A stretch of 32,279 nucleotides of DNA from Polyangiaceae bacterium (GTDB lineage Bacteria > Myxococcota_A > Polyangia > Polyangiales > Polyangiaceae): positions 1 to 32,279 of the forward strand of contig JALOQB010000043.1 in the NCBI GenBank assembly GCA_025453595.1, written 5' to 3'. Position 1 is the stretch's first letter; every line of letters begins with the position of its first letter. The translations under genes were made by a program, and so were the position numbers. Under the pieces are notes generated by a model. The model saw only the letters and a program-made list of their open reading frames with translations, searched no databases and was not told the DNA's origin. Positions 1 through 8,501 of the stretch are shown here, one piece after another.

Positions 1-277
1 TGATTGTTTGGTCAAAAAGTTCCTTACGATGCACGAGCCACAGGACTGTACGTTCAGCATTCTGCTCGAGTTTGACCACCTGAGCAGCAATTCTTGTCTT
101 TCCAGCTCCGGTAGGCAAAGCCACAAGGATTCGACCTTGCCTTGAGTGCAACCAGAAATCCCGGAGCTGAAATATCGTTTCCTTTTGGTAATCCCGGAGC
201 TTTTCGGAATTTTTAATTATCTTTTCAAAATTTTCCTTTGCTTCAGACGTACGGTCAAGCCAGTCGCTCCAGGTCAC
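1..277 (-). CDS. SF2 (DEAD/DEAH-type) helicase, N-terminal fragment
   Basis: This is the first 92 codons of a superfamily 2 helicase that continues beyond the left edge. Translation from GTG at 277 gives a short charged N-terminus and then a Q-motif-like stretch LRDYQKETI (residues 27-35). A Walker A motif LPTGAGKT follows at 54-61 (Lys60), and a motif Ia-like segment WLVHRKEL at 80-87. These are the signatures of an ATP-dependent nucleic-acid translocase; substrate and C-terminal domains cannot be seen. The GTG start is favoured because AAGGAG lies 10 nt upstream and because the upstream HEPN gene ends one base before it, which implies translational coupling. Base composition is clearly lower in GC than the rest of the window. 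It could belong to a restriction or other defence system, or be a housekeeping helicase. The helicase call is secure; the role is inference. Confidence 0.85.
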   Translation of the reverse strand, partial: MTWSDWLDRTSEAKENFEKIIKNSEKLRDYQKETIFQLRDFWLHSRQGRILVALPTGAGKTRIAAQVVKLEQNAERTVLWLVHRKELFDQTI

Positions 278-278
278 G

Positions 279-797
279 TCAGCGGCGCTCCTTCATCAAA
301 AAGGAAGCAAGAAACAGGGACCATTGAGGCTCCAGCAGGCCGCCTTCGATCATCGAAAAGATGCGACTCGCATTGTTCCTGATGCGTTCAACTTCAATTC
401 CTGAAAGCGGTGATTTCAGATCATAGTCGGCGATTTCACGCCATTTATGGAGCTCAAGAACGAGGGTAGCAAACTCCTTTATTTCCGGGGCAACGTCTGG
501 TGCCACGTACCCTGCGCCCTTCCAAGAATCTGGAATTTTTGAGGGTTTTCTGTGGCTCGGGTCGTTGAACTCGGCGAGGGAGTGGCAGATCTCTTTGAGG
601 TTGGTGTGCGCTGGAACCCGGCGAAACATGTTTTGAATATGGATGTTTCCGGGGGGAGAAAATCGATCGAGCATGATCTCGATCAATCGATGAAAGACGG
701 CATAGTAGGCTGTGGATACGCAGCGGCGGCGTTCCGCCTCAGGGCCGTCGAGCCGCTGGCGCATGGCCAGATCGAGCAATTCTTGCGCGTAATTCAC
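279..797 (-). CDS. HEPN-domain protein (UPF0332-like), possible RNase toxin
   Basis: A 172-aa, mostly helical protein. Residues 24-37 (core STAYYAVFH) match the YY helix of the HEPN superfamily, and REIADYD at 120-126 matches the conserved ADYD helix of UPF0332-like members. HEPN proteins are often metal-independent RNases or non-catalytic partners of nucleotidyltransferases in toxin-antitoxin and defence loci. An R-x4-H pattern is present (Arg59 to His64), but it lies in the loop after the YY helix, so its equivalence to the catalytic Rx4-6H motif is uncertain. The start is GTG at 797, 6 nt after the stop of the upstream 133-aa frame, with an AGAGG ribosome site. The stop is 1 nt before the helicase start, so the three genes look like one transcript. 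GC content is low relative to the chromosome. Toxin or effector function is inference. Confidence 0.75.
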   Translation of the reverse strand: MNYAQELLDLAMRQRLDGPEAERRRCVSTAYYAVFHRLIEIMLDRFSPPGNIHIQNMFRRVPAHTNLKEICHSLAEFNDPSHRKPSKIPDSWKGAGYVAPDVAPEIKEFATLVLELHKWREIADYDLKSPLSGIEVERIRNNASRIFSMIEGGLLEPQWSLFLASFLMKERR

Positions 798-803
798 CTG
801 TTT

Positions 804-1151
804 TTATCCTCTGGCAGCGTGAGCAAGAACGTCGCTCTCGGTCATGAACCCCACGAGAGGCCACCCCTCGAAGAGAAAGGGGTGTTGCTGGATGATCCTC
901 CTCAAGTGTCGTTCGAGTTCGGATAGCAGTCGCTCCCTCTTTTCGGGGGGTTCTTGCAGCACACGGTCTTGCAGCACCACCATGGTGAGCACCTCCGTGC
1001 TTCCGTCGTGGGCAACCCTCAAGGATGGCTGAACATCGACGACCCAGGCAGCATCTACGCCGGGGTGTTGCTTGAGAAGGGCAAGCCACCGGGGGCCCGC
1101 TTCCGAGTCGACAGCGTACATGCCCAGAAAGCTAGCCGTTTCCTCAGGCAT
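804..1151 (-). CDS. Unrecognised small alpha/beta protein, partner of HEPN gene
   Basis: I do not recognise this family. From ATG at 1151 it encodes 115 aa. There are two predicted beta strands (AAWVVDVQPSL and TEVLTMVVLQ) separated by a DGS turn, then a long charged helix (PEKRERLLSELERHLRRIIQQH), then a strand-helix element ending in GFMTESDVLAHA. It lacks the GSxxxG and DxD motifs of the minimal nucleotidyltransferases that usually accompany HEPN proteins, so it would be a different partner. An alternative GTG start at 1205 overlaps the protease stop (GTGA), but the extra 18 residues are low-complexity Pro/Ala/Arg with chromosome-like GC, and neither start has a good ribosome site. It lies 6 nt upstream of the HEPN gene and is probably co-transcribed with it. 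An antitoxin-like role is a guess from position. Confidence 0.55.
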   Translation of the reverse strand: MPEETASFLGMYAVDSEAGPRWLALLKQHPGVDAAWVVDVQPSLRVAHDGSTEVLTMVVLQDRVLQEPPEKRERLLSELERHLRRIIQQHPFLFEGWPLVGFMTESDVLAHAARG

Positions 1152-1201
1152 GGCAACGTTCGACGCGCCCCGGGCTGCTGGCGCCCGAGGCTGGCGAGGG
1201 G

Positions 1202-3613
1202 TCACCCGCGGGAGCGGAGGGGCATGTCGTCGGCGGAGGGCCCGTCGGGCTCGGGGCCCAGGGGGTCGGCGGCGTTGGGGTCGACGGAGCGGAGGCGCTC
1301 GGCCAGCTCGATCAGGCGACGCTCGACGCGGCCAAAGACGCTGGAGGCGGGGAACTTGCCGCTGGCGTCGCGCTCTCCGGCGGGGATCCCGGCGAGGAGC
1401 TCGATGCCCTGGCGGACGTCGGAGATGGGATGAATATGGAACTTCCCTTCCTCGATGGCCTGGGCGATGTCGTCGCGCAGGACCAGGTGGCGCAGGTTGG
1501 AGGCCGGGATGAGGACGCCCTGGCGCCCGGTGAGGCCGCGGGCGGCGCAGAGGTCGTAGAAGCCCTCGATCTTCTCGCAGACGCCGCCGATGGCCTGGAC
1601 CTCGCCGAGCTGGCTGATGGCGCCGGTGACGGCGAGGCTCTGGTCGACGGGGACGTCGGCGAGGGCGCTGAGGATGGCGAAGAACTCGGCGGAGCTGGCG
1701 CTGTCGCCGTCGATCTCGCCGTAGCTCTGCTCGAAGGTGATCTGGGCGCGGAGGCTCAGGGGGCGCTCCTGGCCGAAGAGCAGGGAGAGGAGGCCGCGGA
1801 GGATCGCGACGCCCTTGGTATGGATGTCGCCGCCGAGGTGGGCCTCGCGCTCGACGTCGACGACCCCCTCGGTGCCCGGGGCGACGACCGCGGTGAGGCG
1901 CATGGGCTGGCCGAAGCTCAGGTCAACGGAGGAGAAGACGGCGAGGCCGTTGACGACGCCGGTGCGACGTCCATCGGTCTCGATGAGGACAAGGCCCTCG
2001 GTGACCTGACGGAGGGCCTGGAGCGCAGGGCCCGCGCGGCGCTGGCGGCGGTCGTTCCAGGCGTCGTCGATGTCGGCAGCGGAGAGGCAGTCGCGGCCAG
2101 CGCGGCGGACGGCGTCGCTGGCGAGGGAGGCGGTCTCCTCGATGGGGAGGAGGGCGAGGGAGAGTTTTTGCCGATCCTCGGCGAGGCGGGTGGCCAGATC
2201 CAGGAGGCGGGCGCGGGCGCTGCGATCGAGGGGCAGCCAGCCCTGGCGCTGGCCCAGGTGGACCAGGTGCGCGTCCAGGTGCCGGAGGGCCTCGTCGGTG
2301 CGGTCGACGGCAGAGTCAATTTCGACCTTGATCGGAAACAGGGAGACAAAATCGGGGTCGCCGTGGGTGAGCTCGGCGTGAATTTCCTCGGGGCCCAGCA
2401 GGAGGACGCGGGGCTCGACGGGGACAGAGCGGGGGAGGACAGGGCAGCCCTCGGGGCCTTCCAGATCGACGAGGCCCGAGAGGAGCACGCGGCGGAGGCG
2501 CACCCAGAGCTCGGGCTGGCGCAGCAGATCGAGGGAGCGGAGCACCAGGACGCCGCGGGCACACCGGACCAGGGCGCCGGGCCGGAGCGAGGTGAAATCA
2601 GCGACGAGGGTGCCCCGGTGGGAGCGGGTGGCGATGTGGCCGAAGATCTCGCGGGGGGTGGGGGAAAGGTGCAATTCCAGGGGAGCGGGGCCGTCCGGGG
2701 AGGAGAGCAGGAGCGGGTGGAGGCCAAAGCGACGCCCGGGCGCCCCCTGCTCGGAGGGTCGGAGCGGGTGCCCCGGTTCGAGCAGATCGCGCCACCCCGA
2801 GCGCAGGTCTTCTTCAAGGGCTTCAAGGAACTCGGCGGCCACCGGCGTCGACGCGAAGGACTCGCGGAGGGGGCGAAGCTCGGTGGAGATCAGCTCTTCA
2901 GCGGCCTTCTGGATCGCGTCGTCGCGGGCCTCATCGGTCTCTTCGGCCAGCGAGGTGAGCTGGATGGCCACCGCGTCCACGGCCTCGGACAGGCGCTCCT
3001 CGGCCTGGTTGAGCTCCTTGCGGGTCAGCTCGTCGAGGGCCGAGAGCTGCTCGTTGGACAGGGGTTTCCCGTGGAGGATGGGGAAGGTCCGCAGGACACC
3101 GTTCGCGGCCCGGACGCCGAACCCGAGGCCCTTGGCCCGGGATTCGAGGGAAGAGATGGCCTCGCGGGAGCGGGTATCAAGGGAGCGGTTGAGGGTTCGA
3201 TCGGCGGCCCGGACCCCCTCGCTCTGGAGGAGGCGCGCCAGCCGCCGGGCAAGGGAGCGCAGGGCCCCCTCGACGCCCTCCCGCAGGGCCCCCCCCTTGC
3301 CGGCCGGGAGCTCGAGGATCAAGGGCTCGGAGGGGTCAGCGCCGCTGGGGGCGACCAGGAGGTCGACGGCCGGGCCGGCCGGGACCAGGGCGTCCAGGAT
3401 GGCCTCCAGGTCCCGCTCGAAGGCCAGCTCCGGGGAGGCGGCGATGTAGACATGGAAGGGGGAGGATGAGGTCAGGCCCGCCAGGAGCGCCCGGCGAGAG
3501 CGCTCCGGGAGCAGGAGAAGCCGGTGCTCGGCGGGCTCCGGGTCCTCGGGCAGGAGGCCCGGATCCAGGCGCAGAGCGACGGGAAAGCTGGGGGGCGGGG
3601 CGCGGTGGCTCAT
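1202..3613 (-). CDS. Lon-like protease with degenerate ATPase module (LonC-like)
   Basis: An 803-aa protein of the AAA_32/Lon_C architecture (LonB/YcbZ relatives). The C-terminal proteolytic domain is intact: GDSASSAE places the nucleophile at Ser638 and CEKIEG places the general base at Lys681. The 43-residue spacing equals that of E. coli Lon Ser679/Lys722. The N-terminal half keeps family landmarks: an LPAGKG block near 102-107, a long helical region at 130-270, and a GALVRCARGVLVLRSLDLL block at 346-364. Where relatives have Walker A it reads FHVYIAASP (53-61), and the Walker B acidic residue is replaced by Arg359. This resembles LonC, an ATP-independent Lon-like protease described in Meiothermus. 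The start at 3613 (MSHRAPPPSF) is preferred over ATG at 3736, which would overlap the divergent TPR gene. It probably degrades unfolded or small substrates in the cytoplasm. Confidence 0.85.
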   Translation of the reverse strand: MSHRAPPPSFPVALRLDPGLLPEDPEPAEHRLLLLPERSRRALLAGLTSSSPFHVYIAASPELAFERDLEAILDALVPAGPAVDLLVAPSGADPSEPLILELPAGKGGALREGVEGALRSLARRLARLLQSEGVRAADRTLNRSLDTRSREAISSLESRAKGLGFGVRAANGVLRTFPILHGKPLSNEQLSALDELTRKELNQAEERLSEAVDAVAIQLTSLAEETDEARDDAIQKAAEELISTELRPLRESFASTPVAAEFLEALEEDLRSGWRDLLEPGHPLRPSEQGAPGRRFGLHPLLLSSPDGPAPLELHLSPTPREIFGHIATRSHRGTLVADFTSLRPGALVRCARGVLVLRSLDLLRQPELWVRLRRVLLSGLVDLEGPEGCPVLPRSVPVEPRVLLLGPEEIHAELTHGDPDFVSLFPIKVEIDSAVDRTDEALRHLDAHLVHLGQRQGWLPLDRSARARLLDLATRLAEDRQKLSLALLPIEETASLASDAVRRAGRDCLSAADIDDAWNDRRQRRAGPALQALRQVTEGLVLIETDGRRTGVVNGLAVFSSVDLSFGQPMRLTAVVAPGTEGVVDVEREAHLGGDIHTKGVAILRGLLSLLFGQERPLSLRAQITFEQSYGEIDGDSASSAEFFAILSALADVPVDQSLAVTGAISQLGEVQAIGGVCEKIEGFYDLCAARGLTGRQGVLIPASNLRHLVLRDDIAQAIEEGKFHIHPISDVRQGIELLAGIPAGERDASGKFPASSVFGRVERRLIELAERLRSVDPNAADPLGPEPDGPSADDMPLRSRG

Positions 3614-3723
3614 GGGAAAGTGGAGGGGCGGGGGTAGCAGGACCGAAGCGGGGCGGCCAGAGGTCTGCCCGCGACAGCGCAATTGAGGTATGGCAAGGAG
3701 GGCACCGGCCTGTGCGAGCGAGC
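3614..3723. promoter_or_regulatory. Divergent promoter region between Lon-like and TPR genes
   Basis: This 110-bp intergenic segment separates two divergently transcribed genes and must hold promoters for both unless they lie inside the flanking genes. It is very G-rich on the left. A slightly AT-richer core (gcgcaattgaggtatgg, near 3676-3692) lies about 30-50 nt before the TPR start. I see no convincing -35/-10 pair. Confidence 0.4.
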
Positions 3724-6700
3724 ATGACGACATCACCTCCCCCCGAAGCCAGCACCACCCTCTCCCCTGAACAAGAGGCGCTTTCTGCGGTCGCCGCGCG
3801 CCTCCAAGGCGAGCTGGAGGGCGTCGAGAACGGCGAACTCCGCGCGATGTACCTCCACGATCTGGGCCAGGTCCTCGAGCGCCTGGGCGACGACCCGGGG
3901 GCCGCCCGCTGCTACAAGGAGAGCTACAACAGCTGGCCCGGCTTCCGTGAACCCCTGGAGGCCCTCATCGCCGTCTTCCGCCGCCGGGGGACGTACAAGA
4001 ACCTGGGGAGGCTCCTGGAGGAGCTGGCCAAGTACAGCGAGGAGGAAGACTCCCCCGAGGCCCAGGCCCGCACCTCGCGCGAGATCGCCCGGGCCCGCGT
4101 CGAGCTCGCAGCCCACCTGCGCGATCACCAGGGCGACGCCGGCGCCGCGCGCGCCATGCTCCAGGAGGCGACCGCCGAGTCCCCGGAAGAGCTGGTCGCC
4201 TGGCTCGAGCTCGAGGCCCTCGCCGCCAGGGATGGCGATGTCCCCCTGCGCCGCGATGCCCTCCGGGAGCGCGCTGCCCGGGCAGAATCGCCCCTGTGGC
4301 GGGCGCTGCTCCTCCTCGATCTCGCCGAGCTGAGCGCGGCGGAAGATCAGGAGGCCGCCGCGGCCCTCTGCCGCGAGGCCGCCGCCCTCGACGGCCCGGG
4401 GCGCTTCCGCGCCCAGCTCACGCTGGAGCGCCTCGCCCTCCAGCACCAGAACCATGACCTCCTCGCCGAGGCCCTGGAGGCCCAGGCCGAGCTGATCGAG
4501 CGCGCCATCGAGGAAGGCGCCAGCCCCGAGCAGGAGGGCGTGCCGGAGCACCTGCGGGGCGCCGAGTACGCGGCCGACCTGCTGCTGCGCGCCGCGGAGG
4601 CGCGCCGTCACCAGGGCAACATCCAGGGGGCCCTCAAGCTCCTGGAGCGCGCTCGCGCCAGGGCCCCGGGGGCCATCGAGCTGAGCGCCGCCAAGCTGGC
4701 CCTCGCCGACGCCGCCGGTGACCTGCAGGTCGGCGCGGAAGAGGCCCGGCTGCTGCTGGCGACCCTCAAGGAAGGCCCCGAGGCGGCTGCCCTCTGGGTG
4801 CGGGTGGCGCGGGCTGCACAGGCGCAAGGCGAGCACGATGCTGCGCTTCAGGCGCTGACCGAGGCGTCCAAGGCGGATCCCTCCAGCGTCGCGGCGCGCA
4901 CCCTGCTCCTCGACGCCCTCACCGGGCGCCGCGGCCAGGGCGACGGCGCGATCCTCGCGAGCACCCTCGAGCTGGCCGCGGAGCAGCTCTCCGACGACAG
5001 CGCCAAGGCCCGCGTCTACCTCCGCGCCGCCTGGGAATGGGCCATCGAGGCCAAGGACACCGCCGCCGCCAAGACCGCCCTCTCCCTCGCCGGCTCCCTC
5101 GGCGCCCCTCCCCAGCTCATCGCGCGCTATGCACGGCTGCTCGCCTCGCTCTCCGGCGACACCGCCTGGTACGATGAATCCTCCCGGCGCATGCTCCAGG
5201 CCGGAGCCTCCGAGGTCGAGCAAGCCAGCGTCTGGACCGAGCTCGCCGCCCTCCGCGCCCTCCGCAACGACGCCGAGGGGCTCCACCTCGCTCTCGACGC
5301 CCTCACCCGCGCCCCCGGCGGCGCCTGGCTGGGGCGCACCCTCGCGGCTTACCTCCGCCCTCTCCTCGCCGAGACCCCCTCCTCCCTCCAGACCCCGGAG
5401 GCCCTCGACGCCCTCGCCCAGATCGATCAACCCCCCGCGGTCCTCCGGGGCCTCGCCCTCGCGGCGGTCCTCCGCGCTCACCAGCGCGGCGACGCCGCCG
5501 AGACCCACCGGCGCCTCGAAGCCCTCCTCGAAGCGGACGCCGGGGACACCGTGGCCGCAAGGTTCCTTGCGGGTATAAAGCGACACCAGGGAGACCTGGA
5601 AGGCGCGGCCCGGGTGCTGGAGACCGCGGCGGCGGCCTCCGAAGGGGATGAGCTGCCGGTGGCGCTGGCGCTCGAGTCGGCGCTGCTGTTCTGGAAGGCA
5701 GGGCAGCGGGCCCGGGCGCTGGAGCCGCTGCGAGCGGCCCACGGTCGCGCACCGGAGCTGGCGGCGCCGCTGCTGGCGTGGGCGGTGCGGGGGGTGGCAC
5801 CGGACGATCTGGCCGAGCGACGGCGGGTGCTGGAGATGGCCAGCGAGGAGGAGCGGCCCGCGGCGGCGCTGGAGCGTTTTGGACTCGAGCTCGCGGCTGG
5901 CGAGCAGGACGACGCCCGGGCGGCGCTGGAGGCCGTGGAGGCCGAGGGGCAAGGGATCACCCGGCTGGCGGCGGCGATGGCGCGCATCGCCTGGCCAGCG
6001 GTGCAGGCCGAGCGGGGCCAGCTCGATCAGACCCTGTCGCTGCTGGCGATGGAGGGCGACGAAGGGGCGACGCTGTCGGCAGTGGAGCGGGTGCGTCTTG
6101 CACGCGACGTGGACCAGAGCCAGCCGGATTACGCGCGGCAGGCGGCGATCTGGGCCGAGGTGGATCCCTCGCTGCCGGCGGGCTTCGAGTGGCTGGCCGC
6201 GGCGATGGCGGCCGAGGACATGGAGGCCGAGATCGCCGCGCACCGGCTGCTGGCGCGGCACCTGGAGGGTCCGGCCCGGGTCGCCGAGGAGGCGGCGGCC
6301 ACCACGCTCCAGTGGCTGAGCACCGGGGGCCTGCTCCCCGAGCTGCTGCCCTCGACCGAGCCGGCGGCCCAGGTACTCAACCTGGAGCTGGCCCCGGCGG
6401 GCAGCGATCCGCGGCGCCGGAGCGCGGCCTTGAAGAGCGTGGGGGGCTCCCTGGGGGAGGCCGCCTCCGTGGACGCACGCGCGCTGGCGGGCTGGTCCGA
6501 TCTGGCCGCCGGGAACGCGCAGGACGCGCTCAAGGCCTTCCAGGAGGTGCTGGAGCGCCGCCCGGATGACTTCTGCTCCCTGGAGGGCCTCCGGACCGCG
6601 GCGTTGCAGATCGGAGACAACGATATCCGTGCGAACGCGACGATCAAGCTGGCGGATCTGGTCTCCGATCCGGTGCGCTCCGCGGCGCTCTTCGAGGAAG

Positions 6701-8499
6701 GGGGCCTGCTGCTGCTCGATCAGCTGCACCGGGAGGCCGAGGGGGAGCAGGCCCTCGGCGCCGCCTTCGCCCAGGATCCGCGGCGCTTCGTGTCGTTTGA
6801 CCGGCTCTTCCGCCGGGTCCGCGATCGCAAGCAGGACGATCTGCTGCTCGATCTGGCCCAGCGCCGCCTGACGGTCACCGAGGACGAGACCGAGATCGTC
6901 AAGCTGTACTGGGAGCAAGCCCGCGTGTTCCACAAGCGAGGCCAGCTCGACGACGCCCTCGAAGCCCTCTCGAGCGTGGTGATGTTCGAGCCCGACAACC
7001 TGGGCGCCCAGGTGCTTTATGGCGACATTTACATGAAGCAGAACAACTGGGAGGAGGCCGCCGGCTCCTTCGCCCGGATGTCCGCCAACCCCACCGCCCC
7101 GGGGCTCCAGCGCCAGCAGGCGGCGATCCAGGCGGTGACGATCTACGAGAAGCGGCTCAACGACATCCCGAAGGCCATCCAGGTGCTCTCCCGCCTGAAC
7201 AAGGAGGGCCTGCTGAACATGCCGCTACGGGAGCGCCTCGCGGTCCTCGCGACCCGCGGCGAGAGCTGGTCCGAGGCCACCTCGATGTTCGAGGCGCTGA
7301 TGCTGGAGCGCGAGAACGCCGAGGGGCGGATCGAGGCCGCGCGGCTCGCGATGGCCATCTGGCGCGACAAGGTGCAGACCCCCAAGGAGGCCAAGCGCGC
7401 CGTGGTCCGCCTGCTGGAAGAATCCCCCGCGCACCCGGAGGCCCTCCGCCTGGTCCTCTCGACCGACTTTGGCTCCTCCCTCAAGGAGCACGCCCTCGGC
7501 ACCGGCCGCTCGACGCTGGTCCACCAGCTCCAGCGCGGGGCCCTGGATCCGGACGCGGTGGCGCTCCTCGGCGAGGTCGCCGGGGGCCTGAACGACCGGG
7601 GTCTGGTCCAGGCCAGCCTCGGCGCCCTCGTCGCCCTCGGCCGCGGCACCGGCGCCATCCTGGAGCAGCTCACCGAGCTCGACGCCCGCGCCGCCCGCGT
7701 CCCGCAGATCACGATCGATGCCCAGGTCCTCGCGGCCCTCGGGGACCCGGGCGACGCTGGCCCCGTCACCCGCCTGCTGGAGGCCCTCGGAGAGACCATC
7801 GCCGAGGCCCTCGGCCCCAGCAAGGACGCCCTCAACGTGGGCCGCAAGGAGCGGGTGGACGCCCGCAGCGGGCTCCCCCTGCGCAACGACATCGCCGCGT
7901 GGGTTGGCGCCATGGGGCTCGGGGAATTCGAGCTCTACGTCGGCGGCCGCGACCCCCTCGGGATCCAGGGCGTCGGCGGCGAGATCCCCTCCCTCGTCGT
8001 CGGTCCCAACGTCAAGAGCCCCCTCACCCCCGAGGCTCGCCAGGCCATCGCCCGCGAGGTCTTCGCCCTCAAGCGCGGTACCACCGTCGTCCGCACCCGC
8101 GACGAGGCCACCATCGCCAGCATCGTCGTTGCCGCCTGCAACCTCGCCGGCTTGCGCCTCGAATCTCCTCCCTTCGCCATCCTCGGCGACGTGCAGCGCC
8201 AGCTCGACAAGGCCATCAGCCGCAAGGTCCGCAAGCTCCTCCCCGAGCTCTGCCAGCCCGTCGTCGCCTCCAACCTCGACGTGCGCGCCTGGGCCAAGGC
8301 CTCCCAGCGTAGCCTCGACCGCATGGCCGCCATCGCTTGCGGGGACGTATCCATCGTCCTCGCCGACGTCCTCAGTTCGCCTCGCAACGACCTGCGACGG
8401 CAGATCTCCAACAACGAACGGGCCGAGCGCCTCCTGCGCTTTGTCCTCTCTCCGCAGTTCCTCGAACTTCGCAACCGCCTCGGGATGGGAGCGCGCTGA
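3724..8499 (+). CDS. Giant TPR-repeat protein 1
   Basis: A 1591-aa protein made almost entirely of paired amphipathic Ala/Leu/Glu-rich helices with TPR-type signatures (for example GQLDDALEALSSVVMFEPDN and NWEEAAGSFARM near residues 1075-1120). Such solenoids are scaffolds for protein-protein contacts. There is no signal peptide or membrane segment, so it is probably cytoplasmic. Residues ~1345-1591 form a non-TPR module containing GEIPSLVVGPNV, a segment rich in Arg/Lys ending RGTTVV, and a terminal FVLSPQFLELRNRLG. The next gene ends in a related module. The start at ATG 3724 is chosen over an upstream in-frame ATG at 3466 that would run through the protease gene. The next gene begins 2 nt after its stop, so the pair is an operon. 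Codon preference changes abruptly near 5570. The function is unknown. Confidence 0.85.
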   Translation: MTTSPPPEASTTLSPEQEALSAVAARLQGELEGVENGELRAMYLHDLGQVLERLGDDPGAARCYKESYNSWPGFREPLEALIAVFRRRGTYKNLGRLLEELAKYSEEEDSPEAQARTSREIARARVELAAHLRDHQGDAGAARAMLQEATAESPEELVAWLELEALAARDGDVPLRRDALRERAARAESPLWRALLLLDLAELSAAEDQEAAAALCREAAALDGPGRFRAQLTLERLALQHQNHDLLAEALEAQAELIERAIEEGASPEQEGVPEHLRGAEYAADLLLRAAEARRHQGNIQGALKLLERARARAPGAIELSAAKLALADAAGDLQVGAEEARLLLATLKEGPEAAALWVRVARAAQAQGEHDAALQALTEASKADPSSVAARTLLLDALTGRRGQGDGAILASTLELAAEQLSDDSAKARVYLRAAWEWAIEAKDTAAAKTALSLAGSLGAPPQLIARYARLLASLSGDTAWYDESSRRMLQAGASEVEQASVWTELAALRALRNDAEGLHLALDALTRAPGGAWLGRTLAAYLRPLLAETPSSLQTPEALDALAQIDQPPAVLRGLALAAVLRAHQRGDAAETHRRLEALLEADAGDTVAARFLAGIKRHQGDLEGAARVLETAAAASEGDELPVALALESALLFWKAGQRARALEPLRAAHGRAPELAAPLLAWAVRGVAPDDLAERRRVLEMASEEERPAAALERFGLELAAGEQDDARAALEAVEAEGQGITRLAAAMARIAWPAVQAERGQLDQTLSLLAMEGDEGATLSAVERVRLARDVDQSQPDYARQAAIWAEVDPSLPAGFEWLAAAMAAEDMEAEIAAHRLLARHLEGPARVAEEAAATTLQWLSTGGLLPELLPSTEPAAQVLNLELAPAGSDPRRRSAALKSVGGSLGEAASVDARALAGWSDLAAGNAQDALKAFQEVLERRPDDFCSLEGLRTAALQIGDNDIRANATIKLADLVSDPVRSAALFEEGGLLLLDQLHREAEGEQALGAAFAQDPRRFVSFDRLFRRVRDRKQDDLLLDLAQRRLTVTEDETEIVKLYWEQARVFHKRGQLDDALEALSSVVMFEPDNLGAQVLYGDIYMKQNNWEEAAGSFARMSANPTAPGLQRQQAAIQAVTIYEKRLNDIPKAIQVLSRLNKEGLLNMPLRERLAVLATRGESWSEATSMFEALMLERENAEGRIEAARLAMAIWRDKVQTPKEAKRAVVRLLEESPAHPEALRLVLSTDFGSSLKEHALGTGRSTLVHQLQRGALDPDAVALLGEVAGGLNDRGLVQASLGALVALGRGTGAILEQLTELDARAARVPQITIDAQVLAALGDPGDAGPVTRLLEALGETIAEALGPSKDALNVGRKERVDARSGLPLRNDIAAWVGAMGLGEFELYVGGRDPLGIQGVGGEIPSLVVGPNVKSPLTPEARQAIAREVFALKRGTTVVRTRDEATIASIVVAACNLAGLRLESPPFAILGDVQRQLDKAISRKVRKLLPELCQPVVASNLDVRAWAKASQRSLDRMAAIACGDVSIVLADVLSSPRNDLRRQISNNERAERLLRFVLSPQFLELRNRLGMGAR

Positions 8500-8501
8500 C
8501 C

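Noticed and set aside
3733-6933. Very long open frame on the minus strand opposite TPR protein 1
   Set aside because: GC-rich coding DNA has few stops in antisense frames. The translation is Arg/Gly/Leu-rich without domains, while the plus frame gives clean TPR helices and family-typical codon use.
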